Assembly: GCA_900766185.1 (NCBI GenBank)
Contig: CAAFUL010000085.1
Location: 62,001-126,000 of the forward strand
From: an uncultured Johnsonella sp.
GTDB taxonomy: Bacteria > Bacillota > Clostridia > Lachnospirales > Lachnospiraceae
DNA: 64,000 nucleotides
Direction: 5' to 3'
The first letter of the stretch is position 1. Each line of letters begins with the position of its first letter. A program made the position numbers and the translations under genes. Positions 35,404-43,873 of the stretch are shown in pieces. Below the pieces are notes generated by a model, which worked only from the letters and a program-made list of their open reading frames with translations, did not search any database and had not been told where the DNA came from.

Positions 35404-35447
35404 ACCGTCATTGTCTGAATAAAATTACATAGGACAATGACGGTTTT
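35404..35447 (+). terminator. Terminator after prfB
   Basis: ACCGTCATTGTC (35404-35415) pairs perfectly with GACAATGACGGT (35433-35444) and is followed by TTT. Confidence 0.8.
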
Positions 35448-35495
35448 AGATTTATAGCTGCGTATTTATAACATCAGGGCTTAAAAGGTACAGTC

Positions 35496-35521
35496 AAAGC
35501 AAGCATTGTGCTTGCTTTTTT
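35496..35521 (+). terminator. Compact terminator overlapping a promoter upstream of ACT-hom
   Basis: AAAGCAAGCA (35496-35505) and TGCTTGCTTT (35509-35518) form a perfect 10-bp stem with a 3-base loop, followed by T-rich sequence. The right arm contains the -35 of the next promoter. Confidence 0.7.
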
Positions 35522-35540
35522 GCTGTTTTTATGTTAAAAT
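35512..35540 (+). promoter_or_regulatory. Predicted promoter of ACT-hom operon
   Basis: TTGCTT (35512-35517), exactly 17 bases, TAAAAT (35535-35540), about 38 bases before the ACT gene. The -35 hexamer is inside the 3' arm of the terminator hairpin. Confidence 0.5.
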
Positions 35541-35577
35541 CCCTGAGTGTCATACATTTGTATGTGGAGGAAATACA

Positions 35578-36018
35578 ATGCGGGAAGATATATATTATTT
35601 GGTGAAAGAAAAGGCTATTCCTGAAGTGCTTATAAAAGTGGTAGAGGCTAAAAAACTTTTAAGCGAAGACAGGAATATGAGCATTATACAGGCTACAGAT
35701 AAAGTCGGCATCAGTAGAAGTTCATTTTATAAATACAAGGATGATATATCAACTTTTAGTGATAATGCCAGAGGAAAGACCATAACTTTAGCTATGCAAA
35801 TGTTGGATAAACCGGGGCTTTTATCAGATTTGTTAAAGATAGTATCCACCTATCAAGCCAATATCCTGACAATACATCAATCCATACCGGTAAATAATAT
35901 TGCAAATATTTCACTATCTATAGAGGTATTGGAGGGAACAGGAAATATAACCAAATTACTGGATGAAATAAAATCATGCGAAGGCGTATACGAAGTAAAA
36001 ATTTTAGCTAGGGAGTAA
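35578..36018 (+). CDS. ACT-domain protein (PheB-like, UPF0735)
   Basis: I chose the ATG at 35578 because TGGAGGAA precedes it; an earlier in-frame TTG has none. The 146-aa protein has an N-terminal helix-turn-helix-like part (QATDKVGISRSSFYKYKD) and a C-terminal ACT domain (KTITLAMQMLDKPGLLSDLL then VNNIANISLSIEV). This architecture is UPF0735/PheB. It is followed by homoserine dehydrogenase after 8 bases, so it may sense an amino acid of the threonine/methionine branch. That role is inferred from the pairing. Confidence 0.88.
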   Translation: MREDIYYLVKEKAIPEVLIKVVEAKKLLSEDRNMSIIQATDKVGISRSSFYKYKDDISTFSDNARGKTITLAMQMLDKPGLLSDLLKIVSTYQANILTIHQSIPVNNIANISLSIEVLEGTGNITKLLDEIKSCEGVYEVKILARE

Positions 36019-36026
36019 ATAAAGAG

Positions 36027-37241
36027 ATGATAAATGTATCAATATTAGGTTTTGGAACTGTAGGTTCAGGAGTCTATCAAATAATCAATGAAAACAATAA
36101 AGAGTTGGAAGCCTCTACAGGAAGACAGATAAGAGTTAAAAGCATTTTAGATAACAGGAAATCCGTAAATCCTGATATAGCTGCTATACTTGCGGAAAAA
36201 TTTGAAGATATAGAAAACGATGAGGAAGTATCCGTAGTGGTAGAAACCATAGGAGGTACCGAAGCGGCTTATGATTTTGTTAAAAGAGCCTTACTAAAAG
36301 GTAAAAATGTAGTTACTTCCAACAAGGCATTGGTTGAGATGTACGGAAGTGAGTTACTTAGAATTGCAAAGGAAAAGAATGTAGCCTTTCTTTTTGAGGC
36401 AAGTGTAGGAGGCGGTATACCTCTTATAAGAACAATAGGAGATGCCTTTGCCGGAGAAGTTATAAAAGAAATAGACGGAATATTAAACGGTACGACCAAT
36501 TATATACTGACCTGTATGACGGAAGAGGGACAAAGCTTTGAAGAAGCACTACACAAAGCACAGGAGCTCGGTTATGCGGAAAGAAACCCTGAAGCCGATA
36601 TAGAAGGATACGATACCGGAAGAAAAATAGCCATACTAAGCTCACTTGCTTGCAAAAAAGAAGTAAAGTTCAGCGATATATATACTGAGGGCATAAGTAA
36701 GATAGAAAAAGTGGATCTTGAGTATGCTAAGCAGATGTCAATGGCAATAAAGCTTTGCGGAAGTGCAACAGTTGACGACAATGGAGATATAGCAGCCTAT
36801 GTCTGCCCCATGATGCTTGATAGAGATAATCCCTTATATATGGTAAAAGGGGTATTTAATGCCATATTACTTGAGGGCAATATGCTCGGCAGGACTATGC
36901 TTTACGGAAGCGGAGCCGGAAAACTGCCTACTGCAAGTGCGGTAGTTTCAGACATACTCTCAATAATTAAGCTTGGAAATAATAGATTACCTATAGAATG
37001 GTCTGAGGAAAGAGCGAAGGTACTTCCTATGGACAAAACCTCACATAGATACTTTATAAGATTTAAGGATGTGGATGATAAGCATATAACAAGGTGTAGA
37101 AGAGCCTTTGCGGATTCCGAAGTTATAAGACTTGAAGGATTGGATGAGTTTGCTATTCTTACAGGTTATATAAGGGAAAAAGATTTTAACTTGGTAAGTG
37201 AAAGCCTTGATGATATAATAAAGTTTATAAGGGTAAGGTAA
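36027..37241 (+). CDS. hom: Homoserine dehydrogenase
   Basis: The 404-aa enzyme has the NAD(P)-binding start VSILGFGTVGSGVYQII, the catalytic-domain motif VGGGIPLIRTIGDAFAGEVI and NGTTNYILTCM, AELGYAERNPEADIEGYD-like sequence (here QELGYAERNPEADIEGYD), and a C-terminal ACT-like domain from about 330. It reduces aspartate semialdehyde to homoserine for Thr and Met synthesis. It is the second gene of the ACT-hom operon. Confidence 0.96.
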   Translation: MINVSILGFGTVGSGVYQIINENNKELEASTGRQIRVKSILDNRKSVNPDIAAILAEKFEDIENDEEVSVVVETIGGTEAAYDFVKRALLKGKNVVTSNKALVEMYGSELLRIAKEKNVAFLFEASVGGGIPLIRTIGDAFAGEVIKEIDGILNGTTNYILTCMTEEGQSFEEALHKAQELGYAERNPEADIEGYDTGRKIAILSSLACKKEVKFSDIYTEGISKIEKVDLEYAKQMSMAIKLCGSATVDDNGDIAAYVCPMMLDRDNPLYMVKGVFNAILLEGNMLGRTMLYGSGAGKLPTASAVVSDILSIIKLGNNRLPIEWSEERAKVLPMDKTSHRYFIRFKDVDDKHITRCRRAFADSEVIRLEGLDEFAILTGYIREKDFNLVSESLDDIIKFIRVR

Positions 37242-37411
37242 GAGTTCTATATAAATTTAACCGCTATACTTTATTGATCGGTTTTAGTTTGCTAAGTATA
37301 TATCAGGAGTAGAAGCTTGTTTATCGGTTAAAGTTAGAAGCCTTGTATTATTTTTAAATATGAATTGGTTAGCATAACTGCAAGCTTAACTTAAATAATG
37401 AGGAGGTAATT

Positions 37412-37834
37412 ATGTCAGATAATAGTTGTATATTTTGTAAAATTGCAAATGGTGAGATAAATTCATCAACCCTTTATGAAGATGAAGATTTCAGAGTTAT
37501 ACTTGATATAAGCCCTGCAAGTAAGGGACATACACTTATACTTTTAAAAGGTCATTATGCGGATATACTGGAAGTGCCTGATGAGATTTCGGCAAAAATT
37601 CTTCCACTTGTAAAAAAGGTTGGAGCTGCCTGTATGAAGGCACTTAATGCAGACGGTTTTAATACACTTATCAACACCAAAGAAAGTGCGGGACAGACCG
37701 TATTTCACTGCCATATACATATAATACCCAGATTTGCAAAAGAAAAGTCAATACTTACATGGGATAATCTTTCTTATAAAGAGGGAGAGCAGGAAGAAAT
37801 ACTTAAAAATATAAAAAAAGAGCTGAAAGCATAA
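37412..37834 (+). CDS. hit: HIT-family protein (histidine triad nucleotide hydrolase)
   Basis: The 140-aa protein has CIFCKIANGEI at the start, a zinc-like Cys pair, and the triad QTVFHCHIHIIPRF (HxHxH). HIT proteins hydrolyse nucleoside phosphoramidates or dinucleotides. GAGGAGG precedes the ATG. The next gene follows after one base, so the pair forms an operon. Confidence 0.94.
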   Translation: MSDNSCIFCKIANGEINSSTLYEDEDFRVILDISPASKGHTLILLKGHYADILEVPDEISAKILPLVKKVGAACMKALNADGFNTLINTKESAGQTVFHCHIHIIPRFAKEKSILTWDNLSYKEGEQEEILKNIKKELKA

Positions 37835-37835
37835 T

Positions 37836-38441
37836 ATGTATTATAATATAAAACCAAGATTATACACCATAAGTACCTGTATAGTAGTTATAAATATAAT
37901 ATATTTTTTAGTACTTGAGCTAAGCGGCGCATCTTCAAGTGTAGAGGGTATGTTAAGTTTCGGAGCGGCAAGAGCGGATCTGATTTTTTTCGATCATCAG
38001 TATTTCAGGCTTCTAAGTGCTATGTTTATGCATTTTGATATTATGCATATATCGGGAAATATGCTTATACTTTTCTTGCTCGGCGAAAGGCTGGAACATT
38101 TGATAGGCAAATTAAACTTTATCGTACTTTATCTGTTAAGCGGTATATTTTCATCTGTATTCAGCTGTATATACGATATATATGTTAATGACATGCTTGT
38201 AAGCGCAGGAGCAAGCGGTGCGGTATTCGGAGTAATAGGAGCCCTAATATATATACTTACTGTAAATAAGACAAGAGTAGAGGGGCTGGACCTTAGAAGT
38301 ATGATATTTATGACGGTGCTTATGCTTTACTATGGTTTTTCGTCATCCAATGTAGATAATATAGCGCATATAAGTGGCGGACTGATAGGTTTTGTACTTT
38401 CTATGGCACTGTATAGACCGTTTAGAAGAGATTATATTTAA
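37836..38441 (+). CDS. Rhomboid-family intramembrane serine protease
   Basis: This 201-aa protein has six predicted membrane helices. It carries the rhomboid features HFDIMHISGNMLILFLLGE, the catalytic Ser in GASGAVFGVIGAL and the catalytic His in NIAHISGGLIGFVL. It cleaves membrane proteins within the bilayer; the substrate is unknown. The start overlaps the end of hit by position only (one base gap) and the ribosome site is weak, suggesting coupling. Confidence 0.9.
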   Translation: MYYNIKPRLYTISTCIVVINIIYFLVLELSGASSSVEGMLSFGAARADLIFFDHQYFRLLSAMFMHFDIMHISGNMLILFLLGERLEHLIGKLNFIVLYLLSGIFSSVFSCIYDIYVNDMLVSAGASGAVFGVIGALIYILTVNKTRVEGLDLRSMIFMTVLMLYYGFSSSNVDNIAHISGGLIGFVLSMALYRPFRRDYI

Positions 38442-38488
38442 ATGAACAAAAGTGTCGTATTGGATAAAAAGTACACAGTTTAATATTT

Positions 38489-38575
38489 GTAGCCTTTATC
38501 CCTTGCTAAAAGTAGCTGCAAGTTATACAGAAAGTGTAAAACTTGCAGATGCCTTTAGCAAGGGATAAAGGCTAC
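38489..38575. repeat. Large nested inverted repeat, 22-bp perfect outer arms
   Basis: The arms 38489-38510 and 38554-38575 are perfectly complementary over 22 bases (GTAGCCTTTATCCCTTGC at the left). Inside them CTGCAAGTT and AACTTGCAG pair again, and TTATAC/GTGTAA continues the stem. It lies between the convergent rhomboid and murG genes. It has no T-run on either strand, so it is either an unusual bidirectional terminator or a palindromic mobile repeat. Confidence 0.85.
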
Positions 38576-38606
38576 GATTCATTAATAAAGCTGTATATCA
38601 ACTATG

Positions 38607-39668
38607 CTATACACAAGCCTCTTCTATTACTTTTATACAAGCGCTCACACCGTCAGATACTCCGGCAGTCTGCATGCTTTTAATATAGCTGTCTTTATTG
38701 GCATAGACCTCATCAATAGCAGCCAACAGCGAGTCTTTATTTAAGGCTTCATCCTCTATTACATAAGAAAACCCCTGTTTTTTAAATGAAGCGGCATTTA
38801 ATATCTGATCTCCCCTGCTTGCTTTGGCAGAAAGGGGTACAAGTATATTCAGCTTTTTTAATGCAAGCAGCTCTGAGATTGCATTGGCACCGGCACGGCT
38901 TATAACTATATCAGCCAAGGCGAATACATCTTTTAATTGTGAAGAGATATATTCATATTGAACATAGCCTGAAAGCTTTATATTTGCATCTACATTTCCC
39001 TTACCGCAGATATGTACTACATAGAATTTTTCAAGCAACTTATTTATACTGTTTCTTACAGCGGTATTGACACTGACTGCACCGAGACTTCCGCCGATAA
39101 CAAGTATTACAGGCTTCTTATCATCAAGCCCGGTAAATTCCCTTGCTTTTTCTACACTTCCGGATAAAAGTTCAGCTCTTATAGGCGAGCCGGTAAGCAC
39201 AGCCTTATCTTTAGAAATATATCCAAGAGTTTCAGGAAAATTATAGCATATCTTCTTTGCATATTTTGAAGAAATCTTATTGGCAAGACCGGGACTTATA
39301 TCAGACTCATGGATGACTACAGGTATCTTAAGCATATGTGCAGCTATAACTACAGGAACTGTAACAAATCCGCCTTTGGAAAACACTACATCCGGTTTAT
39401 ATTTTTTCAGTATTTTACGGGCATCAAAAAGCCCCTTAATAACACGAAAAGGATCTGTAAAATTTTTTATATCAAAATATCTGCGCAGCTTGCCGGAAGA
39501 TATGGACTTAAACTCTATATTTTCTTTTTGGATAAGCTCTTTTTCTATGCCCTTTTTAGAACCTATATATAAAATATCATATCCAAGTTCACGAAGTTTC
39601 GGTACAAGAGCAATATTTGGGGTTACATGACCGGCACTTCCTCCGCCGGTAAGAACTATTTTTTTCAT
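38607..39668 (-). CDS. murG: Undecaprenyl-PP-MurNAc-pentapeptide GlcNAc transferase MurG
   Basis: The 353-aa GT28 glycosyltransferase has the glycine-rich start LTGGGSAGHVTPNIALVPKL, IHESDISPGLANKISSKYA, VIGGSLGAVSVNTAVR and the donor-site SRAGANAISELLALKKLNI. It makes lipid II on the inner membrane face. Here it stands alone rather than in a division-cell-wall cluster. Confidence 0.96.
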   Translation of the reverse strand: MKKIVLTGGGSAGHVTPNIALVPKLRELGYDILYIGSKKGIEKELIQKENIEFKSISSGKLRRYFDIKNFTDPFRVIKGLFDARKILKKYKPDVVFSKGGFVTVPVVIAAHMLKIPVVIHESDISPGLANKISSKYAKKICYNFPETLGYISKDKAVLTGSPIRAELLSGSVEKAREFTGLDDKKPVILVIGGSLGAVSVNTAVRNSINKLLEKFYVVHICGKGNVDANIKLSGYVQYEYISSQLKDVFALADIVISRAGANAISELLALKKLNILVPLSAKASRGDQILNAASFKKQGFSYVIEDEALNKDSLLAAIDEVYANKDSYIKSMQTAGVSDGVSACIKVIEEACV

Positions 39669-39721
39669 CAGTATACCTTTCTAAAAAACATAATTATTTA
39701 TATAATTTATAATGATTACAG

Positions 39722-39853
39722 CTTACAGTTCAGGTGGTTTATATACTTGTATAATACACCAATGAAAGCTTGCTTTCAGAAACATATTATACATATATAT
39801 CCGGGCTACATGAACTGTAACAATAAGATGAATGAGTCTACATGAACTGTAAC
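39722..39853. repeat. Palindromic repeat element, copy A (upstream of mtnN)
   Basis: The left end TTACAGTTCAGGTGG (39723-39737) is complementary to CTACATGAACTGTAA at the right (39806-39820). A second copy of the same 16-base right end lies at 39838-39853. The interior holds ATGAAAGCTTGCTTTCAG and ATTATACATATATATCCGG, both shared with copy B at 40670-40855 (the first in inverted form). It occupies most of the murG-mtnN gap, where the divergent promoters must also lie. Confidence 0.75.
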
Positions 39854-39973
39854 TATTATAGTGCAAAAATCAAATTTTCGTATTAAAATATAATACTGTA
39901 GTCAAAATATGATTTTAAGACTTATAGATCCGGTATTTAAATATAACACAAAACATAAAAAAGGAGAAGATAT

Positions 39974-40669
39974 ATGATAGGTATTATAGGAGCAATGGAA
40001 GAGGAGATAACGAATTTAAAATCACACATGCAGGTGGATGAGGTACAGACCATAGCCGGTATGTCTTTTTTTAAGGGAGCTGTAAAAGGAACCAAGCTTG
40101 TACTTGTGCGTTCAGGCATAGGAAAGGTAAATGCCGGAATATGCACCCAAATACTTGCAAGTGTATACGGAGTGGATACTGTGATCAATACAGGTATAGC
40201 CGGCTCCCTTAATGCCGATATTGATATAGGAGATATAGTTGTATCTACAAGTCTGGTACAATATGATGTTGACGCCAGGAATTTCGGATATAAACTTGGT
40301 GAAATACCGAGAATGAATATTGTAGAGTTTCCGGCAGATAAATATCTTATAGATAAGACACAAAGTGTATTTGATAGTCTAGGTCTTGGCATAAAGCTTT
40401 ACAAGGGCATGGTAGCCACAGGGGATAAGTTTGTATCTGAGGATAGTTTAAAAGCTGAGATTATCAGTAATTTCCATGCTTACTGTGTTGAAATGGAGGG
40501 AGCAGCCATAGCACAGGCGGCAATGCTTAACAACATGGCTTGTGTAGTTATAAGGGCTATATCGGATAAGGCGGATAACAGTGCCGATGTTGATTACAGA
40601 AGCTTTGAAGCAAAAGCCATAGAAAATATGTCAAAAATCAGTTTGGCACTGGTTGACAGCTTAAAATAA
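39974..40669 (+). CDS. mtnN: 5'-methylthioadenosine/S-adenosylhomocysteine nucleosidase
   Basis: The 231-aa enzyme has IGIIGAMEEEITNLKSHM at the start, VLVRSGIGKVNAGICTQIL, NTGIAGSLNADIDIGDIVV, CVEMEGAAIAQAAML and AISDKADNSADVDY; the Glu in EMEGA and the Asp in SDKAD are the catalytic pair. It recycles MTA and SAH and yields S-ribosylhomocysteine, the LuxS substrate for AI-2. No luxS is in the window. AAAGGAGA precedes the ATG. Confidence 0.97.
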   Translation: MIGIIGAMEEEITNLKSHMQVDEVQTIAGMSFFKGAVKGTKLVLVRSGIGKVNAGICTQILASVYGVDTVINTGIAGSLNADIDIGDIVVSTSLVQYDVDARNFGYKLGEIPRMNIVEFPADKYLIDKTQSVFDSLGLGIKLYKGMVATGDKFVSEDSLKAEIISNFHAYCVEMEGAAIAQAAMLNNMACVVIRAISDKADNSADVDYRSFEAKAIENMSKISLALVDSLK

Positions 40670-40855
40670 GGTTACAGTTCAGGTAGCTCATTCATCTTCG
40701 TCAAAACAACCTAAAAATGTTTGACCTTATTTATAAGTTAGGCGAAGATGAATGTTGACAGTAGCCTGTTGGATATATATCTATAATATATACCTGAAAG
40801 CAAGCTTTCATTTAGTATATTATACATATATATCCGGACTACCTTAACTGTAACC
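40670..40855. repeat. Palindromic repeat element, copy B (downstream of mtnN)
   Basis: It starts at the base after the mtnN stop. Ends GGTTACAGTTCAGGTAG (40670-40686) and CTACCTTAACTGTAACC (40839-40855) are complementary except one base. Inside, CATTCATCTTCG pairs with CGAAGATGAATG. A second hairpin spans 40771-40835 (arms GGATATATAT/ATATATATCC) and has CTGAAAGCAAGCTTTCAT at its top. It shares the end sequence and this top with copy A. No transposase frame is present, so it fits a MITE-like non-coding element. Confidence 0.8.
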
Positions 40856-40959
40856 AAATAAGGATTAATTATTATCATATATATAATGCAAGAATAGTAT
40901 TAAATAGGGAAATATGCTATACTATTTAATCTATAAACAAATATTTAAAGGAGCAAACA

Positions 40960-42309
40960 ATGTCCAAACTATCATTCGATTACTCAAAGGCACTTGAGTT
41001 TGTGTCACAGGAAGAAATAGATAACTTTGAAAGTACAGTAAACTTAGCTAAAGAAACCTTGATTAATAAAAGGGGAGCCGGAGCTGATTTTTTAGGTTGG
41101 CTTGACCTTCCTGTAAATTACGATAAAGAAGAATTTGAAAGAATAAAGAAAGCTGCCAAGAAGATACAAAGTGATTCCGAAGTGCTTGTGGTGATAGGAA
41201 TAGGAGGTTCTTACCTTGGGGCAAAGGCTTGCATCGAAGCACTTAGCCACAGTTTTTATGCTTTACTTGATAAAACAAAAAGACCCTATCCTCATATAGT
41301 GTTTTGCGGCAATTCCATATCTGAAAAATACCTTCATGATTTGGAAGAGGCGCTGGAAGGTAAAGATTTTTCAATCAATATTATATCAAAGTCGGGTACG
41401 ACTACCGAGCCAGCTGTAGCATTTAGGGTATTAAAGAAAGCTTTAATAAAAAAGTACGGCAAAGAAGAAGCAAGAAAAAGAATTTACGCAACTACAGATA
41501 GAGCAAAGGGAGCATTAAAAAAACTTACAGATGAGGAAGGTTATGAAAGCTTTGTAGTACCTGATGATGTGGGCGGAAGATTTTCCGTGCTTACCGCAGT
41601 CGGACTGCTTCCTATAGCTGTAGCCGGCATAGATATAGATAAACTTATGGAAGGGGCTGCCGCTGCAAGAAAGTCAGCTTTGGAAAAACCATACAAGGAA
41701 AATCCGGCATTATTATATGCGGCTTTGAGAAATATTATACATAGAAAGGGAAAGGCTGTAGAAATACTTGCAAACTACGAGCCAAGTCTTCATTATATTT
41801 CAGAGTGGTGGAAGCAACTTTACGGAGAAAGCGAAGGTAAGGACAATAAGGGAATATATCCAGCCTCTGTTGACTTAACAACAGACCTTCATTCTATGGG
41901 ACAGTTTATACAAGAAGGAAGCAGAATTCTTTACGAAACAGTAATTTCTATAGAAGAGCCTTTGGTAAATATGCTTTTAGAGGAAGAAGAAAAAGATACT
42001 GACGGTATGAATTATCTTGCAGGCAAGAGTATAGATTTTGTCAATAAATCCGCAATGAACGGAACCATACTTGCCCACACTGACGGAGGAGTACCTAATC
42101 TTTCGATAGTATTGCCAAAGCTCAATGAGGAGTATCTTGGAGAACTTTTCTACTTCTTTGAATTTGCCTGTGGAGTAAGCGGATATATATTGGCAGTAAA
42201 TCCCTTTAATCAACCCGGAGTAGAAAGCTACAAAAAGAATATGTTTGCTCTGCTCGGTAAACCGGGCTTTGAAAGGGAAAGAGAAGAGTTGCTCAAAAGA
42301 CTACAGTAG
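40960..42309 (+). CDS. pgi: Glucose-6-phosphate isomerase
   Basis: The 449-aa enzyme has the Gram-positive PGI features VVIGIGGSYLGAKACIEAL, SKSGTTTEPAVAFRVL, VGGRFSVLTAVGLLPIA and, near the end, NPFNQPGVESYKKNMFALLG. It interconverts glucose-6-P and fructose-6-P. AAGGAGC precedes the ATG. It is transcribed alone. Confidence 0.97.
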   Translation: MSKLSFDYSKALEFVSQEEIDNFESTVNLAKETLINKRGAGADFLGWLDLPVNYDKEEFERIKKAAKKIQSDSEVLVVIGIGGSYLGAKACIEALSHSFYALLDKTKRPYPHIVFCGNSISEKYLHDLEEALEGKDFSINIISKSGTTTEPAVAFRVLKKALIKKYGKEEARKRIYATTDRAKGALKKLTDEEGYESFVVPDDVGGRFSVLTAVGLLPIAVAGIDIDKLMEGAAAARKSALEKPYKENPALLYAALRNIIHRKGKAVEILANYEPSLHYISEWWKQLYGESEGKDNKGIYPASVDLTTDLHSMGQFIQEGSRILYETVISIEEPLVNMLLEEEEKDTDGMNYLAGKSIDFVNKSAMNGTILAHTDGGVPNLSIVLPKLNEEYLGELFYFFEFACGVSGYILAVNPFNQPGVESYKKNMFALLGKPGFEREREELLKRLQ

Positions 42310-42312
42310 TAT

Positions 42313-42579
42313 TTATTCATCAAGTATTTGTACTTCAAGATAATCAAAATCAGTTGCCTCTATAAAGTTATCGGCATAAAATCTTGTCTTTGAGTGTAAC
42401 TGAAAATCTTTAATATTAAGTTCCAACCATATGGGGGAAGCAAGGTCAAGTTTATGGCAGGCTTCCTCCAAACATAAAAGAATCATCTTAGTACGGGAAA
42501 GATTGTAATTATTACTTTGGGCAACATAGTCCTTAACTATTTTATTGTTCCTATATATTTTGACCCACAAACGAAGCAT
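42313..42579 (-). CDS. Conserved small protein of unknown function (88 aa)
   Basis: The minus-strand ATG has a strong AAAGGAGGATAGC site before it. The product begins LRLWVKIYRNNKIVKDYVA and ends DNFIEATDFDYLEVQILDE, with EEACHKLDLASPIWLE in the middle. This pattern resembles a small family I recall from Lachnospiraceae, where PIWL and the acidic end are conserved; the role is unknown. It converges with pgi, with stops 4 bases apart. Confidence 0.75.
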   Translation of the reverse strand: MLRLWVKIYRNNKIVKDYVAQSNNYNLSRTKMILLCLEEACHKLDLASPIWLELNIKDFQLHSKTRFYADNFIEATDFDYLEVQILDE

Positions 42580-42712
42580 GGCTATCCTCCTTTTTTGAGT
42601 TTAAGTATAGCATATGTGTCAAGGAGGTACTGAGATGAATAATTTTTACACATGATTTAGTTGGAGGCTTGACTGTATAAAAAACAATAATAAAGTTTAC
42701 AAAAGCTGATTT

Positions 42713-42741
42713 TTGTGAATTTGATTATGGGGTTTTATACT
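42713..42741 (+). promoter_or_regulatory. Predicted promoter of the coiled-coil/DUF5711 pair
   Basis: TTGTGA (42713-42718), 17 bases, TATACT (42736-42741), 36 bases before the ATG at 42778. Confidence 0.55.
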
Positions 42742-42777
42742 ATCTGATAAGTTGTTAAAAATTTTAAGGAGTTTAAT

Positions 42778-43872
42778 ATGGCACAGCCTATAAGCGATTA
42801 TAAGAGTTTTTTCGAAAATGCCAAGCAGGCATTAAATGATGCGGATGCACTTGGCATAGAAGAGGAAAGATTAAAAGAAGAAGAACTTGAGCTGGAAGAA
42901 GCTATTAAAAATGAGAATAAAATTTTAAATGATAAGATTGATGAAACCGTTAGAGAGCGTAGAAAAGAACTTATTGATACCTATGATAATGAAATAAAAA
43001 AAATTGAAAATAAATTAAAAGAATTAAAAATCAAAAGACAGGAAGCGAGAGAAAAAGCGGTTAAGGAAAAACAGGATTTTGAGACTGCACATCTGTATCA
43101 GGACATCAAAGATTCAAAAAAGAAGATCAAAGATCTTTGTAAGATGTCGAAACTTCCTATGATATGCAGTTCAAAGTTCTATTATACTTTGTACTTTCCA
43201 AGAAAATTATATGAATTTATACTGCTGTTGCTGTATTTCATATTGATATTTGCGGCGCTGCCTTCAATTATATATTATTTTTTACCTAATAAAAGTCCAT
43301 ATTATCTTATAATCATTTATATGTTATTGATTTTAATAGTGGCATCCATATATCTTTACATAGGCAATATAACAAAGGCAAAAAAATTCAAAGCCCTGAA
43401 AGATATAAGGAAGGTATTTGACGATATATCGGATACCAATAAGAAAATAATTAAAACAAAAAAAATGATTAAAAAAGATAAGGATGACTCGAATTACAAC
43501 TTGGCAGAATATGATTTTAATATTTCAGAAGCTGAAAAAGAGCTTGAAGATATTAATATTAAGAAAAAAGAAGCCATTAAGAATTTTGATAATTCGACAA
43601 GGCATATTATCGCAGACGAAATACTTACGGCGGCAAAACCTAAGATAGATGAACTTGACTCAAGGCGTGTAATCATAAGCAGTGCTATAAATAGAGTCTC
43701 AAAAGAATTAAAGGATAAGAATATTTATATCTCGGAGAATTATGAGGTATACCTCGGCAGAGAATTTTTAGATGTGGAAAAAATAGACGCTCTTGCAAAT
43801 ATTATGGATAAGGCTATTGTAACTAACTTAAGAGAAGCTATAGAAGAGTATAGAAACAGTATGGAAGTGTAA
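42778..43872 (+). CDS. Coiled-coil membrane protein of unknown function
   Basis: The 364-aa protein starts with a long charged coiled coil (about 25-120, Glu/Lys-rich). Two membrane helices follow at about 140-165 and 175-198. A second long coiled coil runs to about residue 310, and the last ~60 residues look folded (EVYLGREFLDVEKIDALANI). I do not recognise a family. It is followed after one base by a DUF5711-like membrane protein, so the two very likely act together at the membrane. A scaffold role is a guess. Confidence 0.75.
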   Translation: MAQPISDYKSFFENAKQALNDADALGIEEERLKEEELELEEAIKNENKILNDKIDETVRERRKELIDTYDNEIKKIENKLKELKIKRQEAREKAVKEKQDFETAHLYQDIKDSKKKIKDLCKMSKLPMICSSKFYYTLYFPRKLYEFILLLLYFILIFAALPSIIYYFLPNKSPYYLIIIYMLLILIVASIYLYIGNITKAKKFKALKDIRKVFDDISDTNKKIIKTKKMIKKDKDDSNYNLAEYDFNISEAEKELEDINIKKKEAIKNFDNSTRHIIADEILTAAKPKIDELDSRRVIISSAINRVSKELKDKNIYISENYEVYLGREFLDVEKIDALANIMDKAIVTNLREAIEEYRNSMEV

Positions 43873-43873
43873 T

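Noticed and set aside
40792..40810. CcpA cre site in CTGAAAGCAAGCTTTCAT
   Set aside because: The arms are cre-like but the palindrome is 16 bases, not 14, and it sits at the top of a hairpin inside a repeat element.
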